Origin: Marinobacter sp. X15-166B
GTDB lineage: Bacteria > Pseudomonadota > Gammaproteobacteria > Pseudomonadales > Oleiphilaceae
DNA: 64,000 nt
Direction of reading: 5' to 3'
NCBI RefSeq assembly: GCF_001752365.1
Contig: NZ_MEIY01000001.1
Coordinates: forward strand, 951,012 to 1,015,011
Both the position numbers and the translations under genes were made by a program. Below the pieces are notes generated by a model. It saw only the letters and a list, made by a program, of their open reading frames with translations, searched no databases and was not told where the DNA came from. This document shows positions 36,050-43,896 of the stretch, piece after piece (positions within the stretch are counted from its first letter, which is position 1; every line of letters starts with the position of its first letter).

Positions 36050-36751
36050 ATGAAGCACCACATTGCTCTGATCGAGGACGAGCCTGCCATCCGCGAAAAT
36101 TATCGGGATGCCTTTGAGCGTCGCGGTTACCGGGTATCGACCTACCAGGACCGACCGGCGGCCCTGCGCGCGCTGCGCGTCGCCTTGCCGGACCTCGCCA
36201 TTATCGACGTGGGGCTGGGGCAGGAACCCGACGGTGGCTTTGACCTGTGCCAGGAACTGCGTCAACTGTCCGCGACCTTGCCGATCATTTTTCTGACCGC
36301 CCGGGACAGCGACATTGACTCGGTGCACGGCCTGCGGCTGGGGGCGGACGATTACGTCACCAAAGACCTGAGCATGGCCCACCTGCTGGCCCGGATCACC
36401 GCACTGCTGCGGCGCGCCGACGCCTGGGCTCAGGCTCTGCAACGACCCGACGACATCCTGCAACGCGGTCGCCTGACGCTTAACATTGACCGCATGACGG
36501 TGCAGTGGGACGGGGCCCCGGTCGAGCTGACGGTGACCGAGTTCTGGATGCTGCACTCATTGAGTCAGCATCCGGGGCATGTCCGCAGTCGCGACCAGTT
36601 GATGAGCGCCGCCAACGCAGTTCTCGATGCCAACACTGTGACCTCGCACATCAAACGGATCCGCCACAAGTTCCAGCAGGCAGACCCCGATTTTGACAGC
36701 ATCCAGACCGCCTACGGCATGGGTTACCGCTGGAACGCCCGTGAGCTGTAA
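36050..36751 (+). CDS. pdsR: OmpR-family response regulator of the proteobacterial dedicated sortase system type (PdsR)
   Basis: The 233-residue protein has a receiver domain ('IALIEDEPAIRENY', acceptor Asp in 'LAIIDVGLGQEPDGGF', 'FLTARDSD', 'YVTKDLS') and a winged-helix C-terminal domain ('VTEFWMLHSLSQHPGHVRSR', 'VTSHIKRIRHKF', 'YGMGYRW'). The extended 'GLGQEPDGGF' loop after the acceptor site and the 'LTVTEFWM' block match the response regulator described with marine proteobacterial sortases. It is followed 3 bp downstream by its kinase. No sortase or target gene is found in the window. Confidence 0.82.
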   Translation: MKHHIALIEDEPAIRENYRDAFERRGYRVSTYQDRPAALRALRVALPDLAIIDVGLGQEPDGGFDLCQELRQLSATLPIIFLTARDSDIDSVHGLRLGADDYVTKDLSMAHLLARITALLRRADAWAQALQRPDDILQRGRLTLNIDRMTVQWDGAPVELTVTEFWMLHSLSQHPGHVRSRDQLMSAANAVLDANTVTSHIKRIRHKFQQADPDFDSIQTAYGMGYRWNAREL

Positions 36752-36754
36752 ACC

Positions 36755-38746
36755 GTGAGTCTGAAGCGCCAGTTACTGATCGCCGCCGGGCTGATGCTGC
36801 TGATTCCCTGGGCCGGCCTGCAGTTTGTTCTGGAGCTGGACACCGCGTTACGGCAGCAGGCGCTGGAGCAGCTGCACAAGCAGGCGGAACGCATGGCCGC
36901 CGCAGCCGCAGCCGGCCTGGAGGACGAGTCGCCCGGCCCCGCCCACGGCCCGGCGATCTATGCCCGCCCCCTCCCCCACACCCCGACCATCGATGGTTAC
37001 AGCGACGACTGGCCGGGCTACGGCGAGGGCAGCACCGAACCCAGCGGCCACACCGAGGCGGTCAGCTGGCAAATTGGCGTTGACCCGGACTATCTGTATC
37101 TGCTGCTGCGGGTGAACCAGGCACACCCGGTTTACTTTGATCCGGGCCGCACGTCGCAACCCTACGAATCGGTGCTACTGATCTGGCAAGATGGGGAGGA
37201 CACCACCATTCGCACCATACGCACCGCGGCCCCCGGCCCGGTCACGGGCTGGCAGGCGGATCTGGAACCAACGCCGGATTACCGCATCAAAGGGTTCTGG
37301 CGGGCCCGCGCAAACGGCTATCAGCTCGAGCTGAGACTGCCCCGACCTGCCGACAACGGCTATTTTGGTTTTCAGGTCATGCGCCCCCAGGCCGACGGCA
37401 CGGGAATCCGGGCTGTGGCGGGCACCGGCACCAACCCCCTGCCCCGTCTGATCACCCGCCGGCCCGAGCTGGAAGCGCGGCTCAGCACCCACTTGCTGCC
37501 GGGGCAAGAAGTCACCCTGCTCACTCCGAGTGGTTGGGCGGACGCCCGGGTGGCCATGACGGCCGACCCCCCCGCCAGGGATTTTGACAGCCTCGGCCCG
37601 CTGCAAATCCTCGAGCAGATTAACCTCAACGGCCTGCGAGCGCTGGTGCGCCAGTTCCAGCCGGAGCCCCTCGACTTGCCCACCGCCGACACCCGCATTG
37701 ATCTCTCCCAGCTACCCCGGGAAGGCCTGGTGCGCAGCCCCGGCGGCGCTCCCCGATTGATGGCGCTACACCCCCTGAGCCACAACCGCACGCTGATACT
37801 GACCCAGTCCCTCGATCAGCTGCTGACCCTGTCGGGCAGCACCCTGGGCCGGGTCATCGCCCGCAGCGCGTTACTGGTGGTGGTGCTCATGCTGGCGGTA
37901 CTCGGTTACGCCGGCTGGCTGTCCTGGCGAATCACCCGTTTGCAAGCTGCGGTGCGCGCCAGCATCGATGACGATGGCCGCATCATCCGTTTGCTGCCCG
38001 CCCCCCGCCACCGCGACGAACTGGGTGAACTGGGGCACCAGTTCAGCATGATGATTGCGCGATTGCAGGAGTACACGGGCTATCTGGAAAGTTTTTCCAA
38101 GCGCTTGTCCCACGAGCTCAAGACCCCTCTCACCGTGGTGCGGTCTTCACTGGAGAACCTCACTCATACTCCCCTCAGCGACAACCAGCGCCTTTATATC
38201 AACCGGGCCCAGCAGGCGAGCGGGCGTTTGAGCGGTATTTTGCAGGGCATGAGCGAAGCGGCGCGTCTGGAACAGAGCTTTGATCACGCGGAAAGGGAAC
38301 GGTTTGACCTGGCCGCGGTGGTCGCCGAAGCGGCGGCCGCCTATCAGGCCCTCACCCCGGAGCACCGCATCGGCTTTCGAGGTCGTTCGGAGGGTTGCCC
38401 GGTGACGGGCTCAGCGGAACTGATGGTGCAGCTGCTCGACAAACTGGTGGATAACGCCCGTGATTTCACCCCGCCGCAAGGGCGCATCGAGATTGGCGTG
38501 ACCCGTGACCAGCAAGGCCGAAGCACGCTGACCGTCAGCAATGACGGGCCGCCCCTGCCGGCGCACTTGAGCGGCGAAATCTTTAACCCGTTTGTGTCCT
38601 TGCGCCCGCACCAACCGGAAGGCCATCTCGGCCAGGGGTTGGTCATCGTGCGTCTGATTACCGAATTTCACGGCGGCACCGTCAGCGCCGCCAACCGTGA
38701 CGGTGGGGTGGTCTTCACTGTCACCCTGCCCGCCGATCCGGGCTAG
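36755..38746 (+). CDS. pdsS: Sensor histidine kinase of the dedicated sortase system type (PdsS)
   Basis: This is a 663-residue membrane kinase from a GTG start. An N-terminal helix ('LLIAAGLMLLIPWAGLQFVL') is followed by a long periplasmic region with 'PTIDGYSDDWPGYGEGS' and carbohydrate-binding-like beta strands ('PDYLYLLLRVNQAHPVYFDP'). A second helix lies near 370-390, then HAMP, the H-box 'KRLSHELKTPLTVVRSSLEN' and an HATPase ('KLVDNARDFTPPQG', 'GQGLVIVRLI'). The 'P-IDGY-DDW' periplasmic sensor is characteristic of the kinase family associated with marine sortases. It is probably co-transcribed with pdsR. Confidence 0.82.
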   Translation: MSLKRQLLIAAGLMLLIPWAGLQFVLELDTALRQQALEQLHKQAERMAAAAAAGLEDESPGPAHGPAIYARPLPHTPTIDGYSDDWPGYGEGSTEPSGHTEAVSWQIGVDPDYLYLLLRVNQAHPVYFDPGRTSQPYESVLLIWQDGEDTTIRTIRTAAPGPVTGWQADLEPTPDYRIKGFWRARANGYQLELRLPRPADNGYFGFQVMRPQADGTGIRAVAGTGTNPLPRLITRRPELEARLSTHLLPGQEVTLLTPSGWADARVAMTADPPARDFDSLGPLQILEQINLNGLRALVRQFQPEPLDLPTADTRIDLSQLPREGLVRSPGGAPRLMALHPLSHNRTLILTQSLDQLLTLSGSTLGRVIARSALLVVVLMLAVLGYAGWLSWRITRLQAAVRASIDDDGRIIRLLPAPRHRDELGELGHQFSMMIARLQEYTGYLESFSKRLSHELKTPLTVVRSSLENLTHTPLSDNQRLYINRAQQASGRLSGILQGMSEAARLEQSFDHAERERFDLAAVVAEAAAAYQALTPEHRIGFRGRSEGCPVTGSAELMVQLLDKLVDNARDFTPPQGRIEIGVTRDQQGRSTLTVSNDGPPLPAHLSGEIFNPFVSLRPHQPEGHLGQGLVIVRLITEFHGGTVSAANRDGGVVFTVTLPADPG

Positions 38747-39540
38747 CCGGTGCAGGCCGGGTCCAGCCCGCCACTGCCCCCATACTGGCGGAAAAACTGT
38801 TGCGCGGTGCGGCCATTGCGCACGCCTCGCTGGGTGGCAAAGCGTATCGCCCGCCGGTGTAACTCCTCACGATCGGCCACGTGCGGGAACAGGGCATCAA
38901 TTGCCTGCAGATACACCTCTTGCGGAAACGCGTAAAACGACAACTGCAAGCCAAACCGGTCCGCCAGCGACACCTGTTCCTCAATCGCCTCAGCCGGGTG
39001 CAGCTCGCCGCCCCGCACGGTGGTGGCGAGGTTATCGGCCATGTATTCCGGCATCAGATGACGGCGATTGGATGTGGCGTAAATGCGCACATTCTCCGGC
39101 GGCAATTCCAGCGAGCCTTCCAGCACACTTTTCAACGCCTTGTAGGCAGTTTCTCCGGTTTCAAACGACAGGTCGTCACAAAAAATCACGAACCGGTAGG
39201 GTAGGTCGCAGATGTCGTCCACAATTTCCGGCAGATGCACCAGATCGTCCTTATCCACCTCGATCATCCGCAACCCCCGGGGGTGATACTCATTAAGCAA
39301 GGCTTTGATCAGTGAAGATTTACCAGTGCCTCGGGCACCCCACAACAGTACATTATTGGACGGTTCGCCGCGCAGGAAACGCTCGGTGTTATGGAACAAC
39401 GCCTGTTGCTGGCGCTCGATTCCGGTCAGGTCCGTCCAGCACACCGTATCCAGCCGCCGGATCACCCGCAAGCCCTGCCGGTGGCGGCGCCACACCGCTG
39501 CCACCGTCGCTGTCCAATCGATGGGAGTGGGAAAGGCCAT
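38743..39540 (-). CDS. DUF815 family AAA-type ATPase
   Basis: The 265-residue product has Walker A 'LLWGARGTGKSSLIKAL' near residue 67, Walker B 'RFVIFCDDLSFE' near 116, a sensor-like 'RIYATSNRRHLMPEY' and 'FGLQLSFYAFPQEVYL' in the lid. This is the DUF815 layout; the family is widespread and its function unsettled. The ATG at 39540 lies 4 bp after the stop codon of the spermidine-synthase-like gene, suggesting coupling. Its 3' end overlaps the end of pdsS by 4 bp, tail to tail. Confidence 0.86.
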   Translation of the reverse strand: MAFPTPIDWTATVAAVWRRHRQGLRVIRRLDTVCWTDLTGIERQQQALFHNTERFLRGEPSNNVLLWGARGTGKSSLIKALLNEYHPRGLRMIEVDKDDLVHLPEIVDDICDLPYRFVIFCDDLSFETGETAYKALKSVLEGSLELPPENVRIYATSNRRHLMPEYMADNLATTVRGGELHPAEAIEEQVSLADRFGLQLSFYAFPQEVYLQAIDALFPHVADREELHRRAIRFATQRGVRNGRTAQQFFRQYGGSGGLDPACTG

Positions 39541-39544
39541 AGAT

Positions 39545-40270
39545 TCAATCTCCTGTTTTTCTGGCGACATACACCGTGTTCGACGACTCGATGTTCTGAA
39601 AGGGGTTGTAAAACGACACCACCGAAGCCTCGACCTGGCCGAACACCTGGCGCAGCAGCGCCATGAACGATTCATCCTCGGGGTCGTTGGACCACATGGC
39701 AAACACCCCCTGAGCGCGCAACTGGCGTGCCATCCGGGTCAGGCTGGCGATGGTATAAAAACTGGCGTTGGCATCGTTGAGCAGGGCCCGGGGCGAATGG
39801 TCGATATCCAGCAAAATCGCGTCAAACAGCCGTCCGGGGGCGGCGGGATCGAAGCCGTCCTGCGCCAGCGCCAATTCGAAGAAATTACCGTGCACATAAC
39901 GGCAGCGGTCATCCTCATTGAGCACCTTGCCAAGGGGGACTTTTTCCTGCTGGTGCCAATGAATCACTGTCGACAGGGCATCCACGACCAGCAACTCCCC
40001 AACGCGGTCGTGTTTTAGCGCTGCAGCGGCGGTGTACCCCAACCCCAGACCGCCCACCACAACGTCTAACGACGAGCCCGCCACTGCCGCCAGACCCAGA
40101 TCCGCCAACGCCACCTCAGCGTCGACAAACATACTGGACATCAAGAATTCGTCGCCCAGTTTGACCTCATAGATATCCCGGTCCCCAAACGCCGGAATGC
40201 GCCGGCGACGCAGGGTAATGTCACCCAACGCTGAGGGCTGGCTATCAATTTCTTCAAACATGGGGCTCAT
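39545..40270 (-). CDS. Spermidine synthase-like (aminopropyltransferase-fold) protein
   Basis: This is a Rossmann-fold protein of 241 residues resembling the spermidine synthase superfamily: 'VVVGGLGLGYTAAAAL' as the nucleotide loop, 'ELLVVDALSTVIHWHQ' as the acidic strand-2 end, and 'FDAILLDIDHSPRALL' at the catalytic-loop position. It lacks the usual N-terminal beta-barrel of true spermidine synthases, so another methyl- or aminopropyl-transfer role is possible. The ATG at 40270 has 'GGAG' six bases upstream. The DUF815 ATPase follows directly. Confidence 0.78.
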   Translation of the reverse strand: MSPMFEEIDSQPSALGDITLRRRRIPAFGDRDIYEVKLGDEFLMSSMFVDAEVALADLGLAAVAGSSLDVVVGGLGLGYTAAAALKHDRVGELLVVDALSTVIHWHQQEKVPLGKVLNEDDRCRYVHGNFFELALAQDGFDPAAPGRLFDAILLDIDHSPRALLNDANASFYTIASLTRMARQLRAQGVFAMWSNDPEDESFMALLRQVFGQVEASVVSFYNPFQNIESSNTVYVARKTGD

Positions 40271-40403
40271 GGCAGACTCCGTCTCGGTGGCAGATGCCAG
40301 CCATGCTATCACTTTCACCGGCCGGACTGACCAACAGATATGCTAATAACAAGAGATTCTAACCAGGGGCCGGTTCAGGCGCTCGCTTTTGATCGCGCAA
40401 TGA

Positions 40404-40409
40404 TATAAT
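40404..40409 (+). promoter_or_regulatory. Candidate -10 element of cysK
   Basis: A perfect TATAAT lies 14-27 bases upstream of the ribosome site of cysK, but no good -35 box sits at 16-18 bp upstream. If used, the leader would be only about 20 bases long. It could depend on an activator such as CysB; no binding site was identified. Confidence 0.4.
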
Positions 40410-40435
40410 TCCTAAAAAAATTAAGGAGATAAATG

Positions 40436-41407
40436 ATGCCCCGGATATTTGAAGACAATTCACAGGCCATTGGCAACACACCGCTGGTCAAGCTGAACCG
40501 TATCAACGCTGGCGCAACCATTTGGGCCAAAATCGAAGGCCGCAACCCCGCCTACTCGGTAAAATGCCGGATTGGCGCAGCCATGATCTGGGACGCCGAA
40601 AAACGGGGCGCGCTGAAACCGGGAATGACCATCATCGAGCCCACCAGTGGCAACACCGGCATTGCGCTGGCGTTTGTCGCCGCGGCCCGAGGCTACAATA
40701 TCACCCTGACCATGCCGGCTTCGATGAGCCTGGAACGTCGCAAGGTGTTGAAAGCACTGGGCGCTGATCTGCTGTTGACCGAGCCCGCCAAAGGCATGCC
40801 CGGTGCGATCGCCAAGGCGGAAGAACTGGCGGCGGGCGAACCCGACAAGTATTTTCTGCCGCAGCAATTCAATAACCCCGCCAACCCGCAGATTCACGAA
40901 GACACCACCGGCCCCGAGATCTGGACCGATACCGATGGCGCAGTGGACGTGTTTGTCGCCGGGGTGGGCACGGGTGGCACGCTGACCGGCGTGTCACGGT
41001 ACATCAAACACACCCAGGGCAAGGCGATCACCACCGTGGCGGTTGAGCCCACCGACTCCCCCATCATCACCCAGGTGCGCAACGGCGAAGCCCCCAAGCC
41101 GGCTCCCCACAAAATCCAGGGTATCGGCGCGGGTTTCGTGCCCCAGAACCTCGATATGAGCCTGGTGGATCAGGTGGAGACGGTCAGCAACGACGACGCC
41201 ATTGCCATGGCACACCGGTTGATGCAGGAAGAGGGCATTCTCTGCGGCATATCTTGTGGCGCGGCCGTGGTAGCCGCCCTCCGGGTCAGTCAGCAACCGG
41301 AACATCAGGGCAAAAACATCGTGGTCATTCTGCCCGATTCCGCCGAGCGCTATCTGTCCAGCCCCCTGTTTGCCGACCAGTTCGGTGAGACCGAAAACGT
41401 GCAGTAA
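40436..41407 (+). CDS. cysK: Cysteine synthase A (O-acetylserine sulfhydrylase)
   Basis: CysK makes cysteine from O-acetylserine and sulfide with pyridoxal phosphate. At 323 residues it equals E. coli CysK and aligns from the first residues ('[20 protein letters not shown]'). The PLP lysine lies in '[12 protein letters not shown]', the substrate loop in '[11 protein letters not shown]', and the phosphate cup in '[16 protein letters not shown]'. One difference is 'GISCGAAV' where Ser is usual. Two ATGs overlap the start (40433, 40436); the second is 7 bp from AAGGAG and matches the family length. A terminator follows. Confidence 0.95.
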   Translation: MPRIFEDNSQAIGNTPLVKLNRINAGATIWAKIEGRNPAYSVKCRIGAAMIWDAEKRGALKPGMTIIEPTSGNTGIALAFVAAARGYNITLTMPASMSLERRKVLKALGADLLLTEPAKGMPGAIAKAEELAAGEPDKYFLPQQFNNPANPQIHEDTTGPEIWTDTDGAVDVFVAGVGTGGTLTGVSRYIKHTQGKAITTVAVEPTDSPIITQVRNGEAPKPAPHKIQGIGAGFVPQNLDMSLVDQVETVSNDDAIAMAHRLMQEEGILCGISCGAAVVAALRVSQQPEHQGKNIVVILPDSAERYLSSPLFADQFGETENVQ

Positions 41408-41423
41408 GGGCGACTGGCCACGC

Positions 41424-41458
41424 AAGGGGCAGCCGGCTGATGGCCGCCCCTTTTCTTT
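41424..41458 (+). terminator. Rho-independent terminator after cysK
   Basis: AAGGGGC (41424-41430) pairs with GCCCCTT (41446-41452). An inner GCC/GGC pair extends the stem around a 7-base loop, and the run TTTTCTTTTCC follows. It lies 17 bp after the cysK stop codon. Confidence 0.85.
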
Positions 41459-41562
41459 TCCTTTTGCCATTGTCGGCTACATTTAAAGCTGCAACAGCGG
41501 CGCGGGATGCTGATCACGCGCCGCTTCCCTCCCCTGTGATGGGTCAATGTGAGACCGGGACA

Positions 41563-41967
41563 ATGACAAAACTAGCGGATATCGAAGGCATTGGTGCCGT
41601 ACAGGCCGGCAAACTGGAGCAGGCCGGAATCAGCTCAGTGGAGCAGCTGCTGGCCGCCTGCGGGCATAAAAAAGGCCGGCAACAAACCGCTGAGGCCTGC
41701 GGCATTAGCGAAAAACTCATTCTCGGCTGGGTGAATCGCGCCGATCTTGCCCGGATCAAAGGCATCAGCACCCAGTACGCGGATTTGCTGGAGCACGCCG
41801 GAGTGGACACGGTGCCGGAACTGGCGCAGCGCAACCCCGACAACCTGCACACCAAAATGGCGGAGATCAATGAATCACGCCGGCTGGTGCGTCAGCTGCC
41901 CGGGCTGTCCCAGGTAAGCGACTGGGTCACCCAGGCCAAAGCGCTGCCCCGGGCGGTGACGCACTAG
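41563..41967 (+). CDS. DUF4332/helix-hairpin-helix protein
   Basis: This is a soluble protein of 134 residues with two tandem helix-hairpin-helix-like modules: 'LADIEGIGAVQAGKLEQAGI' at the N-terminus and 'ARIKGISTQYADLLEHAGVD' in the middle, as in DUF4332 proteins. Such modules usually contact DNA or nucleotides. The ATG at 41563 begins the first module; the open frame upstream runs through the cysK terminator and is not used. No function is known. Confidence 0.78.
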   Translation: MTKLADIEGIGAVQAGKLEQAGISSVEQLLAACGHKKGRQQTAEACGISEKLILGWVNRADLARIKGISTQYADLLEHAGVDTVPELAQRNPDNLHTKMAEINESRRLVRQLPGLSQVSDWVTQAKALPRAVTH

Positions 41968-41976
41968 CCGATTAGC

Positions 41977-42960
41977 CTAAGTGCCCTGGCCGTCAGCGGC
42001 GACTTCCAGTAACACCTTGCCGGTATTCTTGTCCTCGGCCACATAGGCCATGGCTTCCTCGGCCTGCTCGATGGGCCAGCACTGGTCAATCACCGGGACA
42101 ATCTGGCCGGCGCTCAGCAAGGGCCAGACACGGTCGTACAGCGCCTTCATCACCTTGCCCTTCACCGCCAGCGACTGGGAACGCAGGGTGCTGCCGATCA
42201 GACGCTGGCGCTTCATCAACAGCAAGCCCAGATCAATTTTGGCGAAGCGGCCGCCCAGCATCCCGATCTGGGTAATGCGACCCTCCGCATTCAGTACTTT
42301 CTGATCGTCCAGCAGGTAATCGCCGCCCACCGGGTCGAGCACCATGTCGACCCCGCCCCACTGGCGCACGGCCTCCACGAACGACCCCTTATGGCGGTTC
42401 CAGGTACCGCTGGCACCCAGCTCACGACAGACCGCCAGCTTGTCGTCACTGCCGGCGGTGGCGAACACCGGATTGCCCAGCGAGGTCGCCAGCTGGATCA
42501 CCGCGGTACCCAGACCGCTGGCAGCAGCGTGCAGCAGCACCCGCTCGCCCGGTTCCAGCGCGGCTTCGTCGTACAGATTCAGCCACGCGGTCGCAAACAC
42601 TTCGGGTATGGCCGCCGCCTGCCGCAGAGTCAGACCCTCGGGAATGGGCAGCACCTGTTTGCCCGGCACGACCACATGGGTGGCGTAACCGCCGCCGGTC
42701 AGCAGGGCACACACCGCATCGCCCGGTTTGACGTGGGTCACTTCCGGGCCCACCGCAGCAACGTACCCGCTGACTTCCAGTCCCAGAATTTTGGAGGCCC
42801 CCGGGGGCGCCGGATAATGGCCCGCGCGCTGCGCAAGATCGGCTCGATTTACCCCCGCCCAGGCGACATCAATGGCGACAAGCCCACCAGTAACCTCGCG
42901 GGGAATCTCATATTCTTCCCAGCTCAAGGCCTGATCGTGTTCGACGATGGCTTTCGTCAT
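41977..42960 (-). CDS. NAD(P)H:quinone oxidoreductase, zinc-independent MDR (PIG3-type)
   Basis: This is a medium-chain dehydrogenase/reductase of 327 residues. It has the GroES-like N-terminus with 'GVNRADLAQRAGHYPAPPGA', 'LGLEVSGYVAAVG' and 'GDAVCALLTGGGYATHV', then a Rossmann fold with 'LLHAAASGLGTAVIQLA'. There are no zinc-ligand cysteines, so it belongs to the quinone oxidoreductase/PIG3 branch. The ATG at 42960 has 'GGAG' eight bases upstream. It lies 15 bp after the DNA ligase gene on the same strand, at the end of the long T6SS run. Confidence 0.87.
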   Translation of the reverse strand: MTKAIVEHDQALSWEEYEIPREVTGGLVAIDVAWAGVNRADLAQRAGHYPAPPGASKILGLEVSGYVAAVGPEVTHVKPGDAVCALLTGGGYATHVVVPGKQVLPIPEGLTLRQAAAIPEVFATAWLNLYDEAALEPGERVLLHAAASGLGTAVIQLATSLGNPVFATAGSDDKLAVCRELGASGTWNRHKGSFVEAVRQWGGVDMVLDPVGGDYLLDDQKVLNAEGRITQIGMLGGRFAKIDLGLLLMKRQRLIGSTLRSQSLAVKGKVMKALYDRVWPLLSAGQIVPVIDQCWPIEQAEEAMAYVAEDKNTGKVLLEVAADGQGT

Positions 42961-42975
42961 TTGGTTCACTCCATG

Positions 42976-43866
42976 TTACTCATTGTTATCGATACTACCC
43001 AAAGGTTCGTCGTTCCTCACCCGCAAAAAGCTGGCAAAGCGCGGCAACCCGGATGCGGTCAGACCAATATACTGATAGGTGATGGTGGCGCCAATGGCCG
43101 GCGGCGAGCGGCGTTGTGCGTCACTGAATCCCGTCCCTATCCGCAAGCGGCGCCGATCCGGCAGCTGCACCACCAACGCCCCGAGCATACCGGCGTATTT
43201 GCCTTTACCCTCAGTATGCCCAACCACAACCGCTTCTGCATCTTGATAGCGTTTAACCTTGAGTAACCGGTCCGAGCGGCCCGCCCGGTAGAGACTGTCG
43301 CCATGGTGCAACATCAACCCCTCACCGCCCTTGGCCAGCACCTTATCCAACCGCTCCATCAATTCGGCGTGGTTCGTGGCAGGGGTTTGTTCGACCAGCC
43401 CAATAAAGCGCGATGGTGAGTCACCAACGAGCTGTCGCAATCGCTGTAGCCGCGCGGAGAAGGGCAGACCACTGTGGGGTAGGTCAAACACCTGGTAGCG
43501 TATTTGCCGCCATTCGGTCTCATCCGGCCGGTACCGTCTGACGGCCGCAGACAGCCGCGCAAAGGTGCCACGCCCCATCCACAATTCTCCATCCAGCGGT
43601 TCGCGCGGAAAGCCGGCGGTAAACCAGGGCGGAGCTGCATAAATATGGCCCTGCCGTGACCAGAGTCGTTTCCCATCCCAGTAGGCCCGCACCCCGTCGA
43701 GTTTTTCGCTGATCCAGTACCCATCCAGTGACGTCTGCTCGGCGTACACCTTGGCCAGCAACAATGGCGGCGGCGCCGCGTGCAGGACCGTTGCAAAAAG
43801 CACTATGTTGACCAGGAAGAGGCCCAGCCGGAATGCGGCAGCGGCTGGCCGGTTGAGCAAGTTCAT
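42976..43866 (-). CDS. Periplasmic ATP-dependent DNA ligase (LigE-type)
   Basis: The 296-residue product carries an N-terminal signal sequence ('LGLFLVNIVLFATVLHAAPP'), so it should be exported. A minimal ATP-dependent ligase follows: adenylated lysine in 'SEKLDGVRAYWDG', 'PLDGELWMGRG', 'YQVFDLP', 'GEGLMLHHG' and 'LLKVKRYQDAEAVVVGHTEG', then an OB-fold tail. Lig E-type enzymes are thought to act on DNA in the periplasm, possibly during uptake. It starts 30 bp after tssM with a good 'AAAGGAG', so it may be co-transcribed with the T6SS genes. Confidence 0.88.
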   Translation of the reverse strand: MNLLNRPAAAAFRLGLFLVNIVLFATVLHAAPPPLLLAKVYAEQTSLDGYWISEKLDGVRAYWDGKRLWSRQGHIYAAPPWFTAGFPREPLDGELWMGRGTFARLSAAVRRYRPDETEWRQIRYQVFDLPHSGLPFSARLQRLRQLVGDSPSRFIGLVEQTPATNHAELMERLDKVLAKGGEGLMLHHGDSLYRAGRSDRLLKVKRYQDAEAVVVGHTEGKGKYAGMLGALVVQLPDRRRLRIGTGFSDAQRRSPPAIGATITYQYIGLTASGLPRFASFLRVRNDEPLGSIDNNE

Positions 43867-43896
43867 GGCAACTCCTTTGCCTGAAGTAATGCATGG

